From: an uncultured Pseudomonadota bacterium
GTDB taxonomy: Bacteria > Pseudomonadota > Gammaproteobacteria > Burkholderiales > Rhodocyclaceae
Direction: 5' to 3'
DNA length: 64,000 nt
NCBI GenBank assembly: GCA_903951825.1
Contig: CAJBDJ010000035.1
Location: forward strand, 29,653 to 93,652
This document shows positions 36,418 through 46,168 of the stretch, in pieces. The position numbers and the translations under genes were made by a program. A model generated the notes under the pieces. That model was not told where the DNA came from. It did no database searches and worked only from the letters and a program-made list of their open reading frames with translations. How positions within the stretch are numbered: the stretch's first letter is position 1; every line of letters starts with the position of its first letter.

Positions 36418-36864
36418 TTACTCCTTGAAAGCCTCGTGACAACTGCGGCAGGTTTCATGCAGGGTTTCGTAGGACGTGGCGATCTGCTTTTTATCCCCGC
36501 TCTCGGCAACGACGGCCAGCGCCGAAACGGCCTTGATGAACTCCTGACGGCTGGCCTCGAACTTTTCCGGCTCCTTCCATAGCGCTGCCTTGGCCTTGGT
36601 CGGCGGGTAATTGGTGTCTGCGCCAAAATGAGACCAGGGCGTTTCTTTCAGCTGGTCGAGTTGTCTGGCCAGGGTCAGGAACTTTGTTGCATCGAAAGGC
36701 CCCCGCCGCAACTGCACGCCCATCGGCTCGAAATGATTGATGATTTCCTTGAACGCCATTCGGCGCTGGGTTACTGGCTGACCGGGATGAGTGTCGGCAG
36801 GTTCGCCGCAGGCAGTGAGCAAAAGCGGGAGAAAAAAGGCAAAGAAACGGATTTTATGGCGCAT
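36418..36864 (-). CDS. Cytochrome c' family lipoprotein
   Basis: The 148-residue product has a lipoprotein signal (LLLTAC). Its heme motif is CRSCH very close to the C terminus, as in class II cytochromes c', and the N-terminal RRMAFKEIINHFEPMG corresponds to the first helix of the four-helix bundle. Such proteins bind NO or CO and may protect against nitrosative stress. Convergent with the TonB-like gene. Confidence 0.85.
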   Translation of the reverse strand: MRHKIRFFAFFLPLLLTACGEPADTHPGQPVTQRRMAFKEIINHFEPMGVQLRRGPFDATKFLTLARQLDQLKETPWSHFGADTNYPPTKAKAALWKEPEKFEASRQEFIKAVSALAVVAESGDKKQIATSYETLHETCRSCHEAFKE

Positions 36865-36993
36865 GGTGGAGACTTTCAGGTGGAGCGGGGCGGATTATGC
36901 TGTGTTCGGGGGGCTTTTCAAAGGCGAATGCGCCGGAGTCTTGACGGCCGACAAGCAAGATCGGGCAAATTTTCATCCGGCTGGCTGTCGGGG

Positions 36994-37758
36994 CTACTTG
37001 GCGGCCATGCGGATTGCGCCATCCAGGCGAATGACTTCGCCATTCAGGTAGGGGTTGCCGAAAATGTGTTCGACCAGGGCGGCGTACTCCGACGGTTTGC
37101 CCATGCGGGAAGGGAAGGGAACCATCTTGCCCAGGGCATCCTGCACGTCGGTTGGCATTCCCATCAGCATTGGCGTTTCCATGATGCCCGGCGCGATGGT
37201 CATGACGCGAATGCCGGAACGGGCGAGTTCACGGGCAATCGGCAAAGTCATCGCGACAATGCCGCCCTTCGAGGCGGCATAGGCGGCCTGCCCGAGTTGC
37301 CCATCGAAGGCCGCTACCGAAGCGGTGTTGACGATAACGCCGCGTTCGCCGCTGGCTTCCGGCGCACTGGCGCTCATAATTTCAGCGGCCAGGCGGATCA
37401 TGTTGAAGCTGCCGATCAAATTGATCTGGATCGTTCGCGTAAATGATTCGAGCTTGTGCGCCCCGTCGCGGCCGACGACTTTTTCAGCCGGCGCGATCCC
37501 GGCGCAATTGACCAGGCCGCGCAGTGTGCCGAGGCTACCGGCGACGGCAAAGGCGCGCACGGCGCTGTCGGGCGAGGTCACATCGGTGTTGACAAAGCGG
37601 GCGGGACTGCCCAACTCGGCCTCCAGCGCGCTGCCGGCTTCCTGATTGAGATCGGCGAGAACCACCTTGCCGCCGCCGGCGACAATCATCCGGGCGCTTG
37701 CCGCGCCGAGACCGGAGGCGCCGCCGCTGACGACAAATACATTGCCGCTGATCTGCAT
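36994..37758 (-). CDS. Short-chain dehydrogenase, 3-hydroxyacyl-CoA dehydrogenase type
   Basis: A 254-residue SDR with the cofactor-binding motif [14 protein letters not shown] (TGxxxGxG type), Asp at the end of beta-2 (LADLN) favouring NAD, NCAG, and the catalytic YAASKGG with Ser in NTASVAA. The sequence resembles type-II 3-hydroxyacyl-CoA dehydrogenase, which oxidises 3-hydroxyacyl-CoA in fatty acid or branched amino-acid breakdown. No thiolase or other beta-oxidation gene is adjacent. Exact substrate uncertain. Confidence 0.88.
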   Translation of the reverse strand: MQISGNVFVVSGGASGLGAASARMIVAGGGKVVLADLNQEAGSALEAELGSPARFVNTDVTSPDSAVRAFAVAGSLGTLRGLVNCAGIAPAEKVVGRDGAHKLESFTRTIQINLIGSFNMIRLAAEIMSASAPEASGERGVIVNTASVAAFDGQLGQAAYAASKGGIVAMTLPIARELARSGIRVMTIAPGIMETPMLMGMPTDVQDALGKMVPFPSRMGKPSEYAALVEHIFGNPYLNGEVIRLDGAIRMAAK

Positions 37759-37909
37759 CTTGATCTCCTGAATAATGTTCGAGGCGGCGAATTTACCACC
37801 CTCTGCTCAAGTCAATGAACAGGGGCTCACCAGCGAATCGTTTTTTGGCGAGCCTCATCGACGGCGCTGCGGCTGTCAGCGAAGCTGGCGCCGGGCCTGG
37901 ATGGCAGGG

Positions 37910-39466
37910 CTAGGGATACAAGGGAGCCTGGTTGTCGCTGTGCACCGAGGCCATGACCTCGTCGAACTGTCCGTTACGCAGCAATTTGAGAAAAGCGGCG
38001 ACGACTGCCGGATCGAACTGGCTGCCGGCAGCACCTTCAATATAGGCCGCGGCGTCGGCCACCGGCCATGGCTCCTTGTAGGGGCGACGGCTGATCAGGG
38101 CATCAAACACATCAACGACAGAAACAATGCGTGTCAGCAGCGAGGTTTCGCTGGATGGTCGACCACTCGGATAGCCACCGCCCGTCCAGCGTTCATGGTG
38201 GGAGAGCGCGACTTCGCGGGCGATCGACAGCGAACGGTCATGCGAGAGAATGCTGGCACCGATGGTGACGTGCATTTTCATGATTTCAAACTCTTCCGCC
38301 GTCAGCTTGCCGCGCTTGCGCAGGATTTCATCGGGGATGCCGATTTTGCCAACGTCGTGCAGGCGGCTGGCCTTGCCAAAGAGCGCCGCTTCGCCCTCCG
38401 GGATGCCGAGTTCGCCGGCCACCATGCGTGAGTAGTTGTCGATCCGTCGAATATGCTGGCCGGTCGTTTTGTCCTTGAATTCGGCAATGTCCGCCAGCAT
38501 GTCGATGGCGTTGTCGTAAGCGTTATGCAAGTCGAGATGCAGGCGCAGGTTTTCGAGGGCGCTTGAGCATTGCTGCGCCATGATTTTGAGCAGGTCAATA
38601 TCGGCGGAAGAGAGCGGGCGGGTCGGCTCGACATAAATGAAGCCTACCGGCCGGCCGCCGACCATGAGCGGAATGATGATGCCGTTCTGGCGGATTTTTT
38701 CTGGCAGCCTGCCGCTGGCGATGGCCGCCGAACACTGCTGGCGGATTTCTTCAAAGCGATGGTGGTCGCTGGTCGGCCCGGTTGTTGCCATGACATTCAC
38801 CGTTTGCCCGTCAAACGTTGCAACCATGCCGTCGATCGTCGAAATGAAGCTCATCTCGGCGAGGTTGCAAAGGCCGACTATCTGCGTCAGCACGCCCTCG
38901 AAAAAAGTGCTGAGGGATGAATTGGAGATTCGGTAAAGATCGGGGGCGGCATTGAGCACGTGCGCAAGGCCGATGCGGTTGAGGTCGATGGTCTTGAGAT
39001 CGCGATAGGACTTGAGCGCCGAGCGTACCGTCGTGTAAAGACGGGTTGCGGTCAACTCGGTTTTGTCTTTGTAATCGTCGATATCAAAATTGTCGATGAC
39101 GTAGCGTTCGGGGGCGACGCCAGGCTGCCCGGTACGAATGATCAGGCGCGTCATCTTGTTGCCCAGCTCGTTGCGGATGAATTCGACCAGTCGCAGACCG
39201 GCGTCATCGGTTTCCATCACTACGTCAAGCAGGGCGATGGCGATATCGTCGTGCGTTCTGAGAAGGTGGCGGGCTTCATCGGCGGAAGCCGCCTCCAGGA
39301 ATTGCAGCTCCTGGTTGTTGAAGGTGAAGCCCTTGAGATTGAGGCGGGTCAGTGTCCGCATGTCGGCCTCGTCATCAACGACGAGGATTTTCCAGGTGTG
39401 GCGCGAGACCGCGGCTTCGCTGTCGGTCGGCGTCTCGCTGCCAGGTTGGTTGCGGATCAGTTTCAT
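37910..39466 (-). CDS. Response regulator with DUF3369 and HD-GYP domain
   Basis: The 518-residue protein has a receiver domain (residues 25-150, Asp81 in ALLDVVMETDDAG), a GAF-like DUF3369 middle domain, and a C-terminal HD-GYP domain with LHDVGKIGIPDEIL and HHERWTGGGYP. HD-GYP enzymes hydrolyse cyclic di-GMP, so phosphorylation by the kinases encoded upstream should alter c-di-GMP levels (inference). The start overlaps the hemerythrin kinase stop by four bases. Confidence 0.94.
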   Translation of the reverse strand: MKLIRNQPGSETPTDSEAAVSRHTWKILVVDDEADMRTLTRLNLKGFTFNNQELQFLEAASADEARHLLRTHDDIAIALLDVVMETDDAGLRLVEFIRNELGNKMTRLIIRTGQPGVAPERYVIDNFDIDDYKDKTELTATRLYTTVRSALKSYRDLKTIDLNRIGLAHVLNAAPDLYRISNSSLSTFFEGVLTQIVGLCNLAEMSFISTIDGMVATFDGQTVNVMATTGPTSDHHRFEEIRQQCSAAIASGRLPEKIRQNGIIIPLMVGGRPVGFIYVEPTRPLSSADIDLLKIMAQQCSSALENLRLHLDLHNAYDNAIDMLADIAEFKDKTTGQHIRRIDNYSRMVAGELGIPEGEAALFGKASRLHDVGKIGIPDEILRKRGKLTAEEFEIMKMHVTIGASILSHDRSLSIAREVALSHHERWTGGGYPSGRPSSETSLLTRIVSVVDVFDALISRRPYKEPWPVADAAAYIEGAAGSQFDPAVVAAFLKLLRNGQFDEVMASVHSDNQAPLYP

Positions 39467-40890
39467 GGTTGTTTCCCGATTGCGCCAGGAGGAATGCGTA
39501 TCTCGATGGAGGTTCCTGCGCCGGCTGTGCTGGTGCAGCCGATCGTTCCGAATAGTCGCGACGTGACAATGTTATAGCATAAATAGAGCCCCAGACCTTG
39601 ATGCCCGCTGGCTTGCCGGGTGGTGAAAAATGGCTCGAAAATGCGCGCGCTGACAGCGGGTTCCATGCCGATCCCATTATCTTTGCAGTGGATGATCAAG
39701 GTTTTCTGGCTATCCAGTGTCACCGTCAGTTGCAGGCAGGGGTCGCGCCCGCTGACTGGAAAGGCATGGCGCAGGGCGTTGCCGATCAGGTCATTGGCCA
39801 GGTGTTCGTAAAGTTCGCGGATGCCATTGATTTCAATCTCGGACGGGCAGTCGACCTTGATCGCAACGCCGGCCGCTTCAAGGCGTGAACGTAAACCGAG
39901 CAGTGCCGTATCGATGACTTCGCGCAGCAGAAATGTCTGGCGAGCCATGGCGTCGTAATCAAGCGAGCTTTGCTTGATCCGTTGTACCAGCTGGGCGGCG
40001 TTTTTCAGGTGGTTCAATGCCAGTTGCGTCCCCTCCCTGAGCTGGCTGAAGTTGGCTTGCAGCGCCTCGGCGCTGACTTCGTCGCCGTCGAGCAGGTGCT
40101 CGCTGGCGGCAATCATCGCTTCACCGTTGCTGATCGCGCCGATGGCAATGCCGACCGGCGTATTCAGCTGGTGGGCAAAACCCGCCACCATGCGACCGAG
40201 CGAAGCCATTTTTTCGCTGTTGAGGAGTTGTAACTGGGTGGCCTCGATATGTGCCATCGCCTGGCGTAGGTCGTCCTGCTCTTTTTGTAGCTGCTGGTTG
40301 GCCTGAGCGAGATCCTGCGTGCGCCGGGCGACTTTCTGTTCGAGCGACTGGTTGCTTTCGGCGAGTTCGCGGTTTTGCAGCGAAAGCACGTGATAGAGCT
40401 TGTGCAGGGCATCAAGCAGGGCAGAAACGCCGTTCTCGGTAGCCACGCTTTCGTGCTCGAAAGCGGCTGCCGGATCGCTGCCGCGGCGAATCGCTTCCAG
40501 CATACGTGCCATGACTTGATCTTCGCCAAGAATATGCACGGTGAGCCACGAGGCCAGGTAGTCATGCAGCATGGCGGCCGGGTCGGACGACTGTGCGCGC
40601 CTTTCCCACATGCCGAGCACCTGGTTGACGAAATCCTGATGATTTCTGGCGTGTCGCTCGGTGTGACGAGGATCAAGCGCAAACTCGGCCATCAAGCGCT
40701 CTTCTTCAGAAAAGTGGTAAGTCGCGTAGCTGGCCAGCTCGGCAAAGACCTTGTCCACCGCCGCCTCATCGCCGCGGTTTTCGAGCATGAAATCGCCCAC
40801 CTGATTGACCAGGTCGACGAGGCGGTGATGCTGTTCATCGACCGCCTCGAGGCCGGTAACGAAACGCTTGTCCCAGACAAATGCGTCCAC
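39463..40890 (-). CDS. Histidine kinase with N-terminal hemerythrin domain
   Basis: The 475-residue soluble kinase begins with a bacteriohemerythrin domain (1-130) whose diiron ligands are visible: His21, His59 with Glu63, His80 with His84, and His119 with Asp124. A coiled coil (about 165-210) precedes the kinase part: H-box SLGRMVAGFAHQLNTPVGIA, then DNGIGMEPAVSARIFEPFFTT and GHQGLGLYLC. Hemerythrin domains sense O2 or NO, so this kinase likely passes such a signal to the HD-GYP regulator overlapping its 3' end. No membrane segment. Confidence 0.93.
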   Translation of the reverse strand: MDAFVWDKRFVTGLEAVDEQHHRLVDLVNQVGDFMLENRGDEAAVDKVFAELASYATYHFSEEERLMAEFALDPRHTERHARNHQDFVNQVLGMWERRAQSSDPAAMLHDYLASWLTVHILGEDQVMARMLEAIRRGSDPAAAFEHESVATENGVSALLDALHKLYHVLSLQNRELAESNQSLEQKVARRTQDLAQANQQLQKEQDDLRQAMAHIEATQLQLLNSEKMASLGRMVAGFAHQLNTPVGIAIGAISNGEAMIAASEHLLDGDEVSAEALQANFSQLREGTQLALNHLKNAAQLVQRIKQSSLDYDAMARQTFLLREVIDTALLGLRSRLEAAGVAIKVDCPSEIEINGIRELYEHLANDLIGNALRHAFPVSGRDPCLQLTVTLDSQKTLIIHCKDNGIGMEPAVSARIFEPFFTTRQASGHQGLGLYLCYNIVTSRLFGTIGCTSTAGAGTSIEIRIPPGAIGKQP

Positions 40891-40894
40891 AGTC

Positions 40895-41875
40895 TTACTC
40901 CACGAATTGCGCCGGGAATTTGATGAGGAATTTCACCCCTTGCCCCGGCTTGCTCTGACAATCGATAGTGCCGCCGAGATTGACCGTGACAATCCGGTAA
41001 CAAATGGCCATCCCGAGCCCCGATCCGCCGGCGTCGCGGCGTGTGGTAAAAAAAGGCTCAAAAAGTCGCGCCAGCACCTCGGGCTTCATGCCAACTCCGT
41101 TATCGCCGTATTCCAGCACCAGATGCCCGTCGCTGGCCTGCGCGCTGATCGCTATATGGCCACTGGCCTGATCGCCCGCGAATCCGTGTTTGACACTGTT
41201 GATCAAGAGGTTGGTCAGCAGTTGTTCGAGGAGGCCGGGTGCGCCGTCGATTTTCAGGTCGTTTGGGCAATTCACCGTCAGCGTCAGCGGCAGACGTTTG
41301 AACTGGTTTTGTAGCCCGCGCAGAACATCGTCAATCAATTCGCGCAGGACAAACACCCGCTGCTGGTCTGAGGACTGGTCGATCGCCGTCCGCTTGAAGC
41401 TCTGGATCAGGGCGGCGGCGCGGCGCAGATTGAACATCGCCAAGGCTTCGCCCTGCTTCAAGGTATCGAGCGCCCCGCGCAATTCCGTTTCGCTGACTTC
41501 ATCACGCTCGATCAGACGCTCGATGGTTGTCAGCATGTACTCGCCGTTACTGATCGCCCCAAGCGCAACGCCAATCGGGGTATTGATCTCGTGTGCGAAG
41601 CCGGCAACCATGCGCCCGAGGATGGCCATTTTTTCGCCTTCCAGCAATGCCTGGCGAGCCGCTTCGATTTCTTCGTTTTTTGCATTGACGGCCAGTCGGC
41701 AGTGCCGTAACCGCTCGAGCAAGGCGCCGGCAAAGCCTAGCAGCAGTAGGCAGAGAAGGCCGAGCGCCCACCGCGCCTCGGCGTGCGCCGACCAGCCGGC
41801 GGCGGCCGCCCAGAATGCAAGGAGAAGCAAGCCGAGGGTGCGCTGATGAAGCAATGGCGTGATGGCGGTTTGCAT
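40895..41875 (-). CDS. Membrane histidine kinase, paralogue of the hemerythrin kinase
   Basis: The 326-residue kinase has two adjacent membrane helices (about 8-50) with almost no periplasmic loop, a short coiled coil, and a kinase core closely like its neighbour: ILGRMVAGFAHEINTPIGVALGAISNGE, DNGVGMKPEVLARLFEPFFTT and GGSGLGMAIC. The shared blocks point to a tandem duplication with sensor replacement. The ATG at 41875 is used since the upstream frame runs through the neighbouring terminator. It ends 5 bases before the hemerythrin kinase. Confidence 0.88.
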   Translation of the reverse strand: MQTAITPLLHQRTLGLLLLAFWAAAAGWSAHAEARWALGLLCLLLLGFAGALLERLRHCRLAVNAKNEEIEAARQALLEGEKMAILGRMVAGFAHEINTPIGVALGAISNGEYMLTTIERLIERDEVSETELRGALDTLKQGEALAMFNLRRAAALIQSFKRTAIDQSSDQQRVFVLRELIDDVLRGLQNQFKRLPLTLTVNCPNDLKIDGAPGLLEQLLTNLLINSVKHGFAGDQASGHIAISAQASDGHLVLEYGDNGVGMKPEVLARLFEPFFTTRRDAGGSGLGMAICYRIVTVNLGGTIDCQSKPGQGVKFLIKFPAQFVE

Positions 41876-41889
41876 TCGTGATCCAGAAT

Positions 41890-41916
41890 AAAAAAGGCGG
41901 AACGCAATGTTCCGCC
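41890..41916 (-). terminator. Rho-independent terminator of the EF-G-like gene
   Basis: On the minus strand GGCGGAAC-ATTGC-GTTCCGCC is followed by six T (A-run at plus 41890-41895). It is 12 bases after the stop of the EF-G-like gene and separates it from the kinase operon. Confidence 0.9.
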
Positions 41917-41928
41917 CTGGCCTGCTCG

Positions 41929-43980
41929 TCAATCGTCTTCGTCGTGCAACTGGAACTGGTTGGCCATCTGCTGCTGCAGCGCCGGCGGCAGTGGTGAGTA
42001 ACGCGCAAATTCGATGCTGTAGCTGCCGCGTCCGCCGGTCAGTGATTTGAGGCGCGACTGGTAGTCGTCGAGCTCGGCGAGCGGCACTTCGCCGCTGATT
42101 GCCGACATCCCGTTAGCGCGCCCGTCGGTGCCGGTGATATGACCACGGCGACTGGAGAGGTCGCCGGCCAGATCACCGATGGCATTTTCAGGAACGACGA
42201 TTTCAATCCGCACAATCGGCTCGAGAACAATCGGCCGGGCGGCTCGAACAGCGGTGATGACGGCCTTGCGTCCGGCGACCACGAAAGCGACTTCCTTGCC
42301 GTCGACAGCGTGCGTCTTGCCATCAAAAACCGTCACCTTGAGGTCGTCGACCACATACCCGGCGACGACACCGCCGGCCAGTCCCTGGCGCACGCCTTTT
42401 TCAACGGCGGCCATGAATACTCCTGGAATGACGCCACCCTTGACGGCATCGACAAAGGCAAAGCCGGCACCCCGTTCGCGCGGTTCGACGCGCAGATGCA
42501 CCTCGCCAAACTGCCCGGCACCGCCGCTTTGCTTTTTGTGCCGGTAGACGCCCTCGGCGGCGCCGGTGATGGTTTCGCGGTAGGGAATGCGCGGCGGCCG
42601 GGTGTCGACTTCCAGCTTGTACTGGCTGGCCATTTTTTCCAGCTTGGCTTTGAGGTGAATCTCGCCGAGCCCGCGAATGACGGTTTCGTTGCTCGTCGGG
42701 TGACGCTCGACGACAAAGGTCGGGTCTTCGACGGCCAACTTGTTGAGAATGTCGAAGAGGCGTTGCTCGTCGCCCTTTTTGCGCGTTTCCACTGCCAGGC
42801 CGGCCATCGGTGTCGGGAACCCGAGCGGTGCCAGGTGAATGTGGTCTTCGTCATGCGAATCATGCAACACAGCATCGAAGTCGATTTCGTCAACCTTGGC
42901 CAGAGCGCCGATGTCGCCCGGCAGCAGGTACTCGACTTCAAGTGATTCCTTGCCCTGCAGGCGGTAAAGGTGGGCGACCTTGAACGGTCGCTTGCTGTCG
43001 CCGACAAAAAGCTGCATGTCTTTTTTGAGCGTTCCCTGATGGACGCGAAAAATCCCGACCTTGCCCATGTAGGGGTCGGCCACCACCTTGAAGACGTGCG
43101 CCAGAACGTGCTTGCCGGCATCCGGGACGGCCGCGAAAGGCGCGCTCCGCTCGCCCGGCAAGCCTTTGTAGAACGGCGGCGGATTGCCTTCAGCGGGATT
43201 CGGCGCGAGTGAGGCGAGGACGTGCAGCAAGGCTTTGATGCCGGCGCCGGTCTTCGCCGAAACAAACAGGATCGGGATCAGATGCCCCTCACGCAAGGCC
43301 TTCTCGAACGGTGCGTGGAGATCGGCCAGACTCGGCTCGCTGCCTTCTTCGAGATAGCGGGCAAGCAGGGTTTCGTCTTCTTCGACGAGCTGGTCGATCA
43401 GCGCCCGGTGGGCGGCAGCCACCGAGGCGAAATCGGTATCGCCGGCTTCATGTTCGAGCACTTCGACGACATCGGCCGCGCCGTGCGCCGGCAGGTCAAG
43501 CAACATGCACTGCTTGCCGAAACGCTCGCGGATGTCGGCGACCAACGCCGGCAAGTCGAGGTTGTCGGCGTCGATCTTGTTGATGACGATCATCCGGCAC
43601 AGCTTGCGCTCGGCGGCGTAGCGCATCATCCGCTCGCTCATCAGTTCAATGCCGGTTTGGGCATTGATGACGATCAGCGCCGTGTCGACGGCGGCCAGCG
43701 CGGCAATCGACTGCCCGGCAAAATCGGGGTAGCCCGGCGTGTCGATCAACCGGACGTGGGCGTTGTCGTGGCAAAAATTGACAATCGCCGAGGTCAGTGA
43801 GTGCCCGGCATCTTTTTCTTGTACATCAGCATCGCAAACCGTGCTGCCTCGCTCAATGCTGCCCTTGACCGCAATCGCGCCGCTGGCGAAGAGCAGCGCT
43901 TCCGCCAGGCTGGTTTTGCCGGCCGCCCCATGGCCAACCAGCGCAACGGAACGCAGTGCCTCGGTGGTGTAAGTGGACAT
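41929..43980 (-). CDS. EF-G-like translational GTPase (EF-G2 type)
   Basis: The 683-residue protein has the five-domain EF-G layout. Its G-domain has G1 GHGAAGKTS, G3 DTPGYPDF and NKID, but lacks the usual GHIDAGKTT sequence of canonical EF-G. Domain IV/V blocks such as YRETITGAAEGVYRHKKQSGGAGQFGEVHL and GVFMAAVEKG are clear. Such second EF-G paralogues have weak or special translocation roles. It is not in a str operon; the gene stands alone with its own terminator. Confidence 0.9.
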   Translation of the reverse strand: MSTYTTEALRSVALVGHGAAGKTSLAEALLFASGAIAVKGSIERGSTVCDADVQEKDAGHSLTSAIVNFCHDNAHVRLIDTPGYPDFAGQSIAALAAVDTALIVINAQTGIELMSERMMRYAAERKLCRMIVINKIDADNLDLPALVADIRERFGKQCMLLDLPAHGAADVVEVLEHEAGDTDFASVAAAHRALIDQLVEEDETLLARYLEEGSEPSLADLHAPFEKALREGHLIPILFVSAKTGAGIKALLHVLASLAPNPAEGNPPPFYKGLPGERSAPFAAVPDAGKHVLAHVFKVVADPYMGKVGIFRVHQGTLKKDMQLFVGDSKRPFKVAHLYRLQGKESLEVEYLLPGDIGALAKVDEIDFDAVLHDSHDEDHIHLAPLGFPTPMAGLAVETRKKGDEQRLFDILNKLAVEDPTFVVERHPTSNETVIRGLGEIHLKAKLEKMASQYKLEVDTRPPRIPYRETITGAAEGVYRHKKQSGGAGQFGEVHLRVEPRERGAGFAFVDAVKGGVIPGVFMAAVEKGVRQGLAGGVVAGYVVDDLKVTVFDGKTHAVDGKEVAFVVAGRKAVITAVRAARPIVLEPIVRIEIVVPENAIGDLAGDLSSRRGHITGTDGRANGMSAISGEVPLAELDDYQSRLKSLTGGRGSYSIEFARYSPLPPALQQQMANQFQLHDEDD

Positions 43981-44205
43981 CTTTTCTCCCTGAACATAGA
44001 CAAATTTACCGAACGGGCATTTTACGCCCGCGACACGGCGGCAAGGCGATCGGCGGCGACTTTTGCGCCATTGGGTAGCGCTTCCGGCGCCGCTCTTTTC
44101 GCCGTCGCTGTCGTGGGTGCGTAGGCTGATGGCGCTGAATGCGCTAACCTTGGGTCTCGTTTAAATGCGCCATGGGCGCCCGGCCCAGTCAAAAGAGACC
44201 AGAGA

Positions 44206-44976
44206 TTGATCAATCAAGAAGAGCAGCCGGTATTGCATGTGACGACCTACAACATTCACAAGGGGTTTTCGCAGTTCAACCGGAAAATGATGGTTCATGA
44301 GTTGCGCCAGCGCCTGCGTACCCTCAACCCCGATATCGTCTTCCTCCAGGAGGTGCAGGGGCTGCACCTCGGCCATGCCGGCAACCACGAGCACTGGCCG
44401 GATTCGCCGCAGCACGAGTTTCTTGCCGAAAGTGTCTGGCCGGCGGCGGCCTACGGGCGCAACATGATTTATGACCACGGTCACCACGGCAACGCCATCC
44501 TTTCTCGCTTCCCGATATTGCATTCGCACAATCAGGACGTGACCCACCTCAATTTTGAAAAGCGCGGCCTCCTGCACTGCCGGGTTGAACTGCCGAAAGG
44601 CCCAGCCGCCCATTGCGTTTGCGTGCACCTGTCGCTTTTTGGCCGTTCTCGGCGCCGGCAAATGGCTGCGCTGGCAACTTACCTCGAAGCGATGGCCGAT
44701 CCCCGAGCCCCGCTGATCATTGCCGGCGATTTCAACGATTGGCGCAATCATGCAGGTGACCAGCTGGCGGCTAGCCTGGGGCTGCGCGAAGTCTTCAGTA
44801 ATCGCCAGGGAACGCCGGCACGCAGCTTTCCGGCGGCCTTGCCGATGTTTCGTCTGGATCGCATCTATGTTCGGGGCTTTACGGTGCAGCGCAGCGAAGT
44901 GCACCATGGTGCCGACTGGACAGGCATCTCCGATCATGCCGCCTTGTCGGCTTACCTGACGAGCGATGGACACTGA
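44206..44976 (+). CDS. Endonuclease/exonuclease/phosphatase family protein (YbhP-like)
   Basis: A 256-residue EEP-fold hydrolase with VTTYNIHKGF, FLQEVQGLH (metal-binding Glu), IIAGDFNDWRNH and a C-terminal ISDHAALSAYL (catalytic His). The best start is TTG at 44206; there is no in-frame ATG before the conserved N terminus. The stop overlaps the start of the cardiolipin synthase gene by 11 bases, the same pairing as ybhP-ybhO in E. coli, which suggests a shared lipid or phosphodiester role. Exact substrate unknown. Confidence 0.88.
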   Translation: MINQEEQPVLHVTTYNIHKGFSQFNRKMMVHELRQRLRTLNPDIVFLQEVQGLHLGHAGNHEHWPDSPQHEFLAESVWPAAAYGRNMIYDHGHHGNAILSRFPILHSHNQDVTHLNFEKRGLLHCRVELPKGPAAHCVCVHLSLFGRSRRRQMAALATYLEAMADPRAPLIIAGDFNDWRNHAGDQLAASLGLREVFSNRQGTPARSFPAALPMFRLDRIYVRGFTVQRSEVHHGADWTGISDHAALSAYLTSDGH

Positions 44977-46168
44977 GTTCGTTCCCGGCAACCGGGTCAC
45001 GCTGCTTAACTCCGGGGGCGAGTATTTTCCGGCGCTGCTCGCCGAAATTGAAACTGCGCAAAGCGAGATTTTTCTCGAAAGCTACATCTTCGCCAGTGAC
45101 CCGGTCGGCAACGAAGTAGCCGACGCGCTCTGTCGGGCGGCGGCGCGCGGCGTCTTGGTGAATGTGACGGTCGATGGCTTCGGTGGACACAATTTCGCCA
45201 CCGAGTTCATCCCGCGATTGACCGAGTGGGGCGTGCGCGCCATGCTCTACCGCCCGGAAATCGGCCGTTTTCACCTGCGCCGCCACCGCTTGCGCCGCCT
45301 GCACCGCAAATTGGTGGTCATTGACGCTCGTGTCGCCTTCGTTGGCGGTATCAACATCATTGACGATCACAACGGCTTGCCCGAGATGTGTCCGCGTTAC
45401 GACTACGCCGTGCGTCTTGAAGGGCCGTTGTTGCGCGAGGTGCATCATGCCGCCCGGCGCCTTTGGGAAATCGTTGCCTGGGTCAATTTCAAGCGCCGCT
45501 TCCGCCTGAAGCCAGCCGGCCTTGTGCCTGACGATGAGGTCGGCGAACAGGCGGCAGCGTTCCTCATTCGCGACAACATCCGTCATCGCAATGACATCCT
45601 CAACGCCTACATTGCCGCAATCAATGTGGCTCAGAATGAGATTCTCATCGCCAACGCCTACTTTCTGCCCGGCGTGCGTTTTGGCCGCGCGCTTTACGCC
45701 GCCGCCCAGCGTGGCGTGCAAATTACCGTGCTGCTGCAGGGCAAGACCGATCACCCGCTGCTGCGCCTGGCGACGCAAACGCTCTATGCTGCGGCGCTGA
45801 ACAACAAAATCCGCGTTTTTGAGTACGAAAAAAGTTTCATGCACGCCAAGGTTGCCGTCGTTGATGGCGAGTGGGCAACCGTCGGCTCATCGAATATCGA
45901 CCCGTTCAGCCTGCTGCTCGCCAAAGAAGCCAATCTGCTGGTGCGCGACCGCCCCTTTGCCGGCGAACTTCGCCGCAGCGTATGGCAGGCAATCAACACT
46001 GGCGGACGCGAAATTCTTCATGATGAAATGGCTCGGCAACCCGTGCATACCCGTCTGATGCGCTGGCTGAGTTACGGTATCGTGCGTTTGCTGGTCGGTT
46101 TGACCGGCTACGGGCCGAGGCACTGGCAAGACGACGACGAATCCTCGGGCGTCAGGCCGAAGCCGTAG
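44966..46168 (+). CDS. clsB: Cardiolipin synthase ClsB (phospholipase D family)
   Basis: The 400-residue product has two HKD motifs: HRKLVVIDARVAFVGG near residue 113 and HAKVAVVDGEWATVGSSNIDP near 292. It lacks the N-terminal membrane helices of ClsA, as ClsB does. It makes cardiolipin or related anionic lipids by phosphatidyl transfer at the inner membrane. It is coupled to the upstream EEP gene and overlaps the convergent gluQ end by 17 bases. Confidence 0.92.
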   Translation: MDTEFVPGNRVTLLNSGGEYFPALLAEIETAQSEIFLESYIFASDPVGNEVADALCRAAARGVLVNVTVDGFGGHNFATEFIPRLTEWGVRAMLYRPEIGRFHLRRHRLRRLHRKLVVIDARVAFVGGINIIDDHNGLPEMCPRYDYAVRLEGPLLREVHHAARRLWEIVAWVNFKRRFRLKPAGLVPDDEVGEQAAAFLIRDNIRHRNDILNAYIAAINVAQNEILIANAYFLPGVRFGRALYAAAQRGVQITVLLQGKTDHPLLRLATQTLYAAALNNKIRVFEYEKSFMHAKVAVVDGEWATVGSSNIDPFSLLLAKEANLLVRDRPFAGELRRSVWQAINTGGREILHDEMARQPVHTRLMRWLSYGIVRLLVGLTGYGPRHWQDDDESSGVRPKP

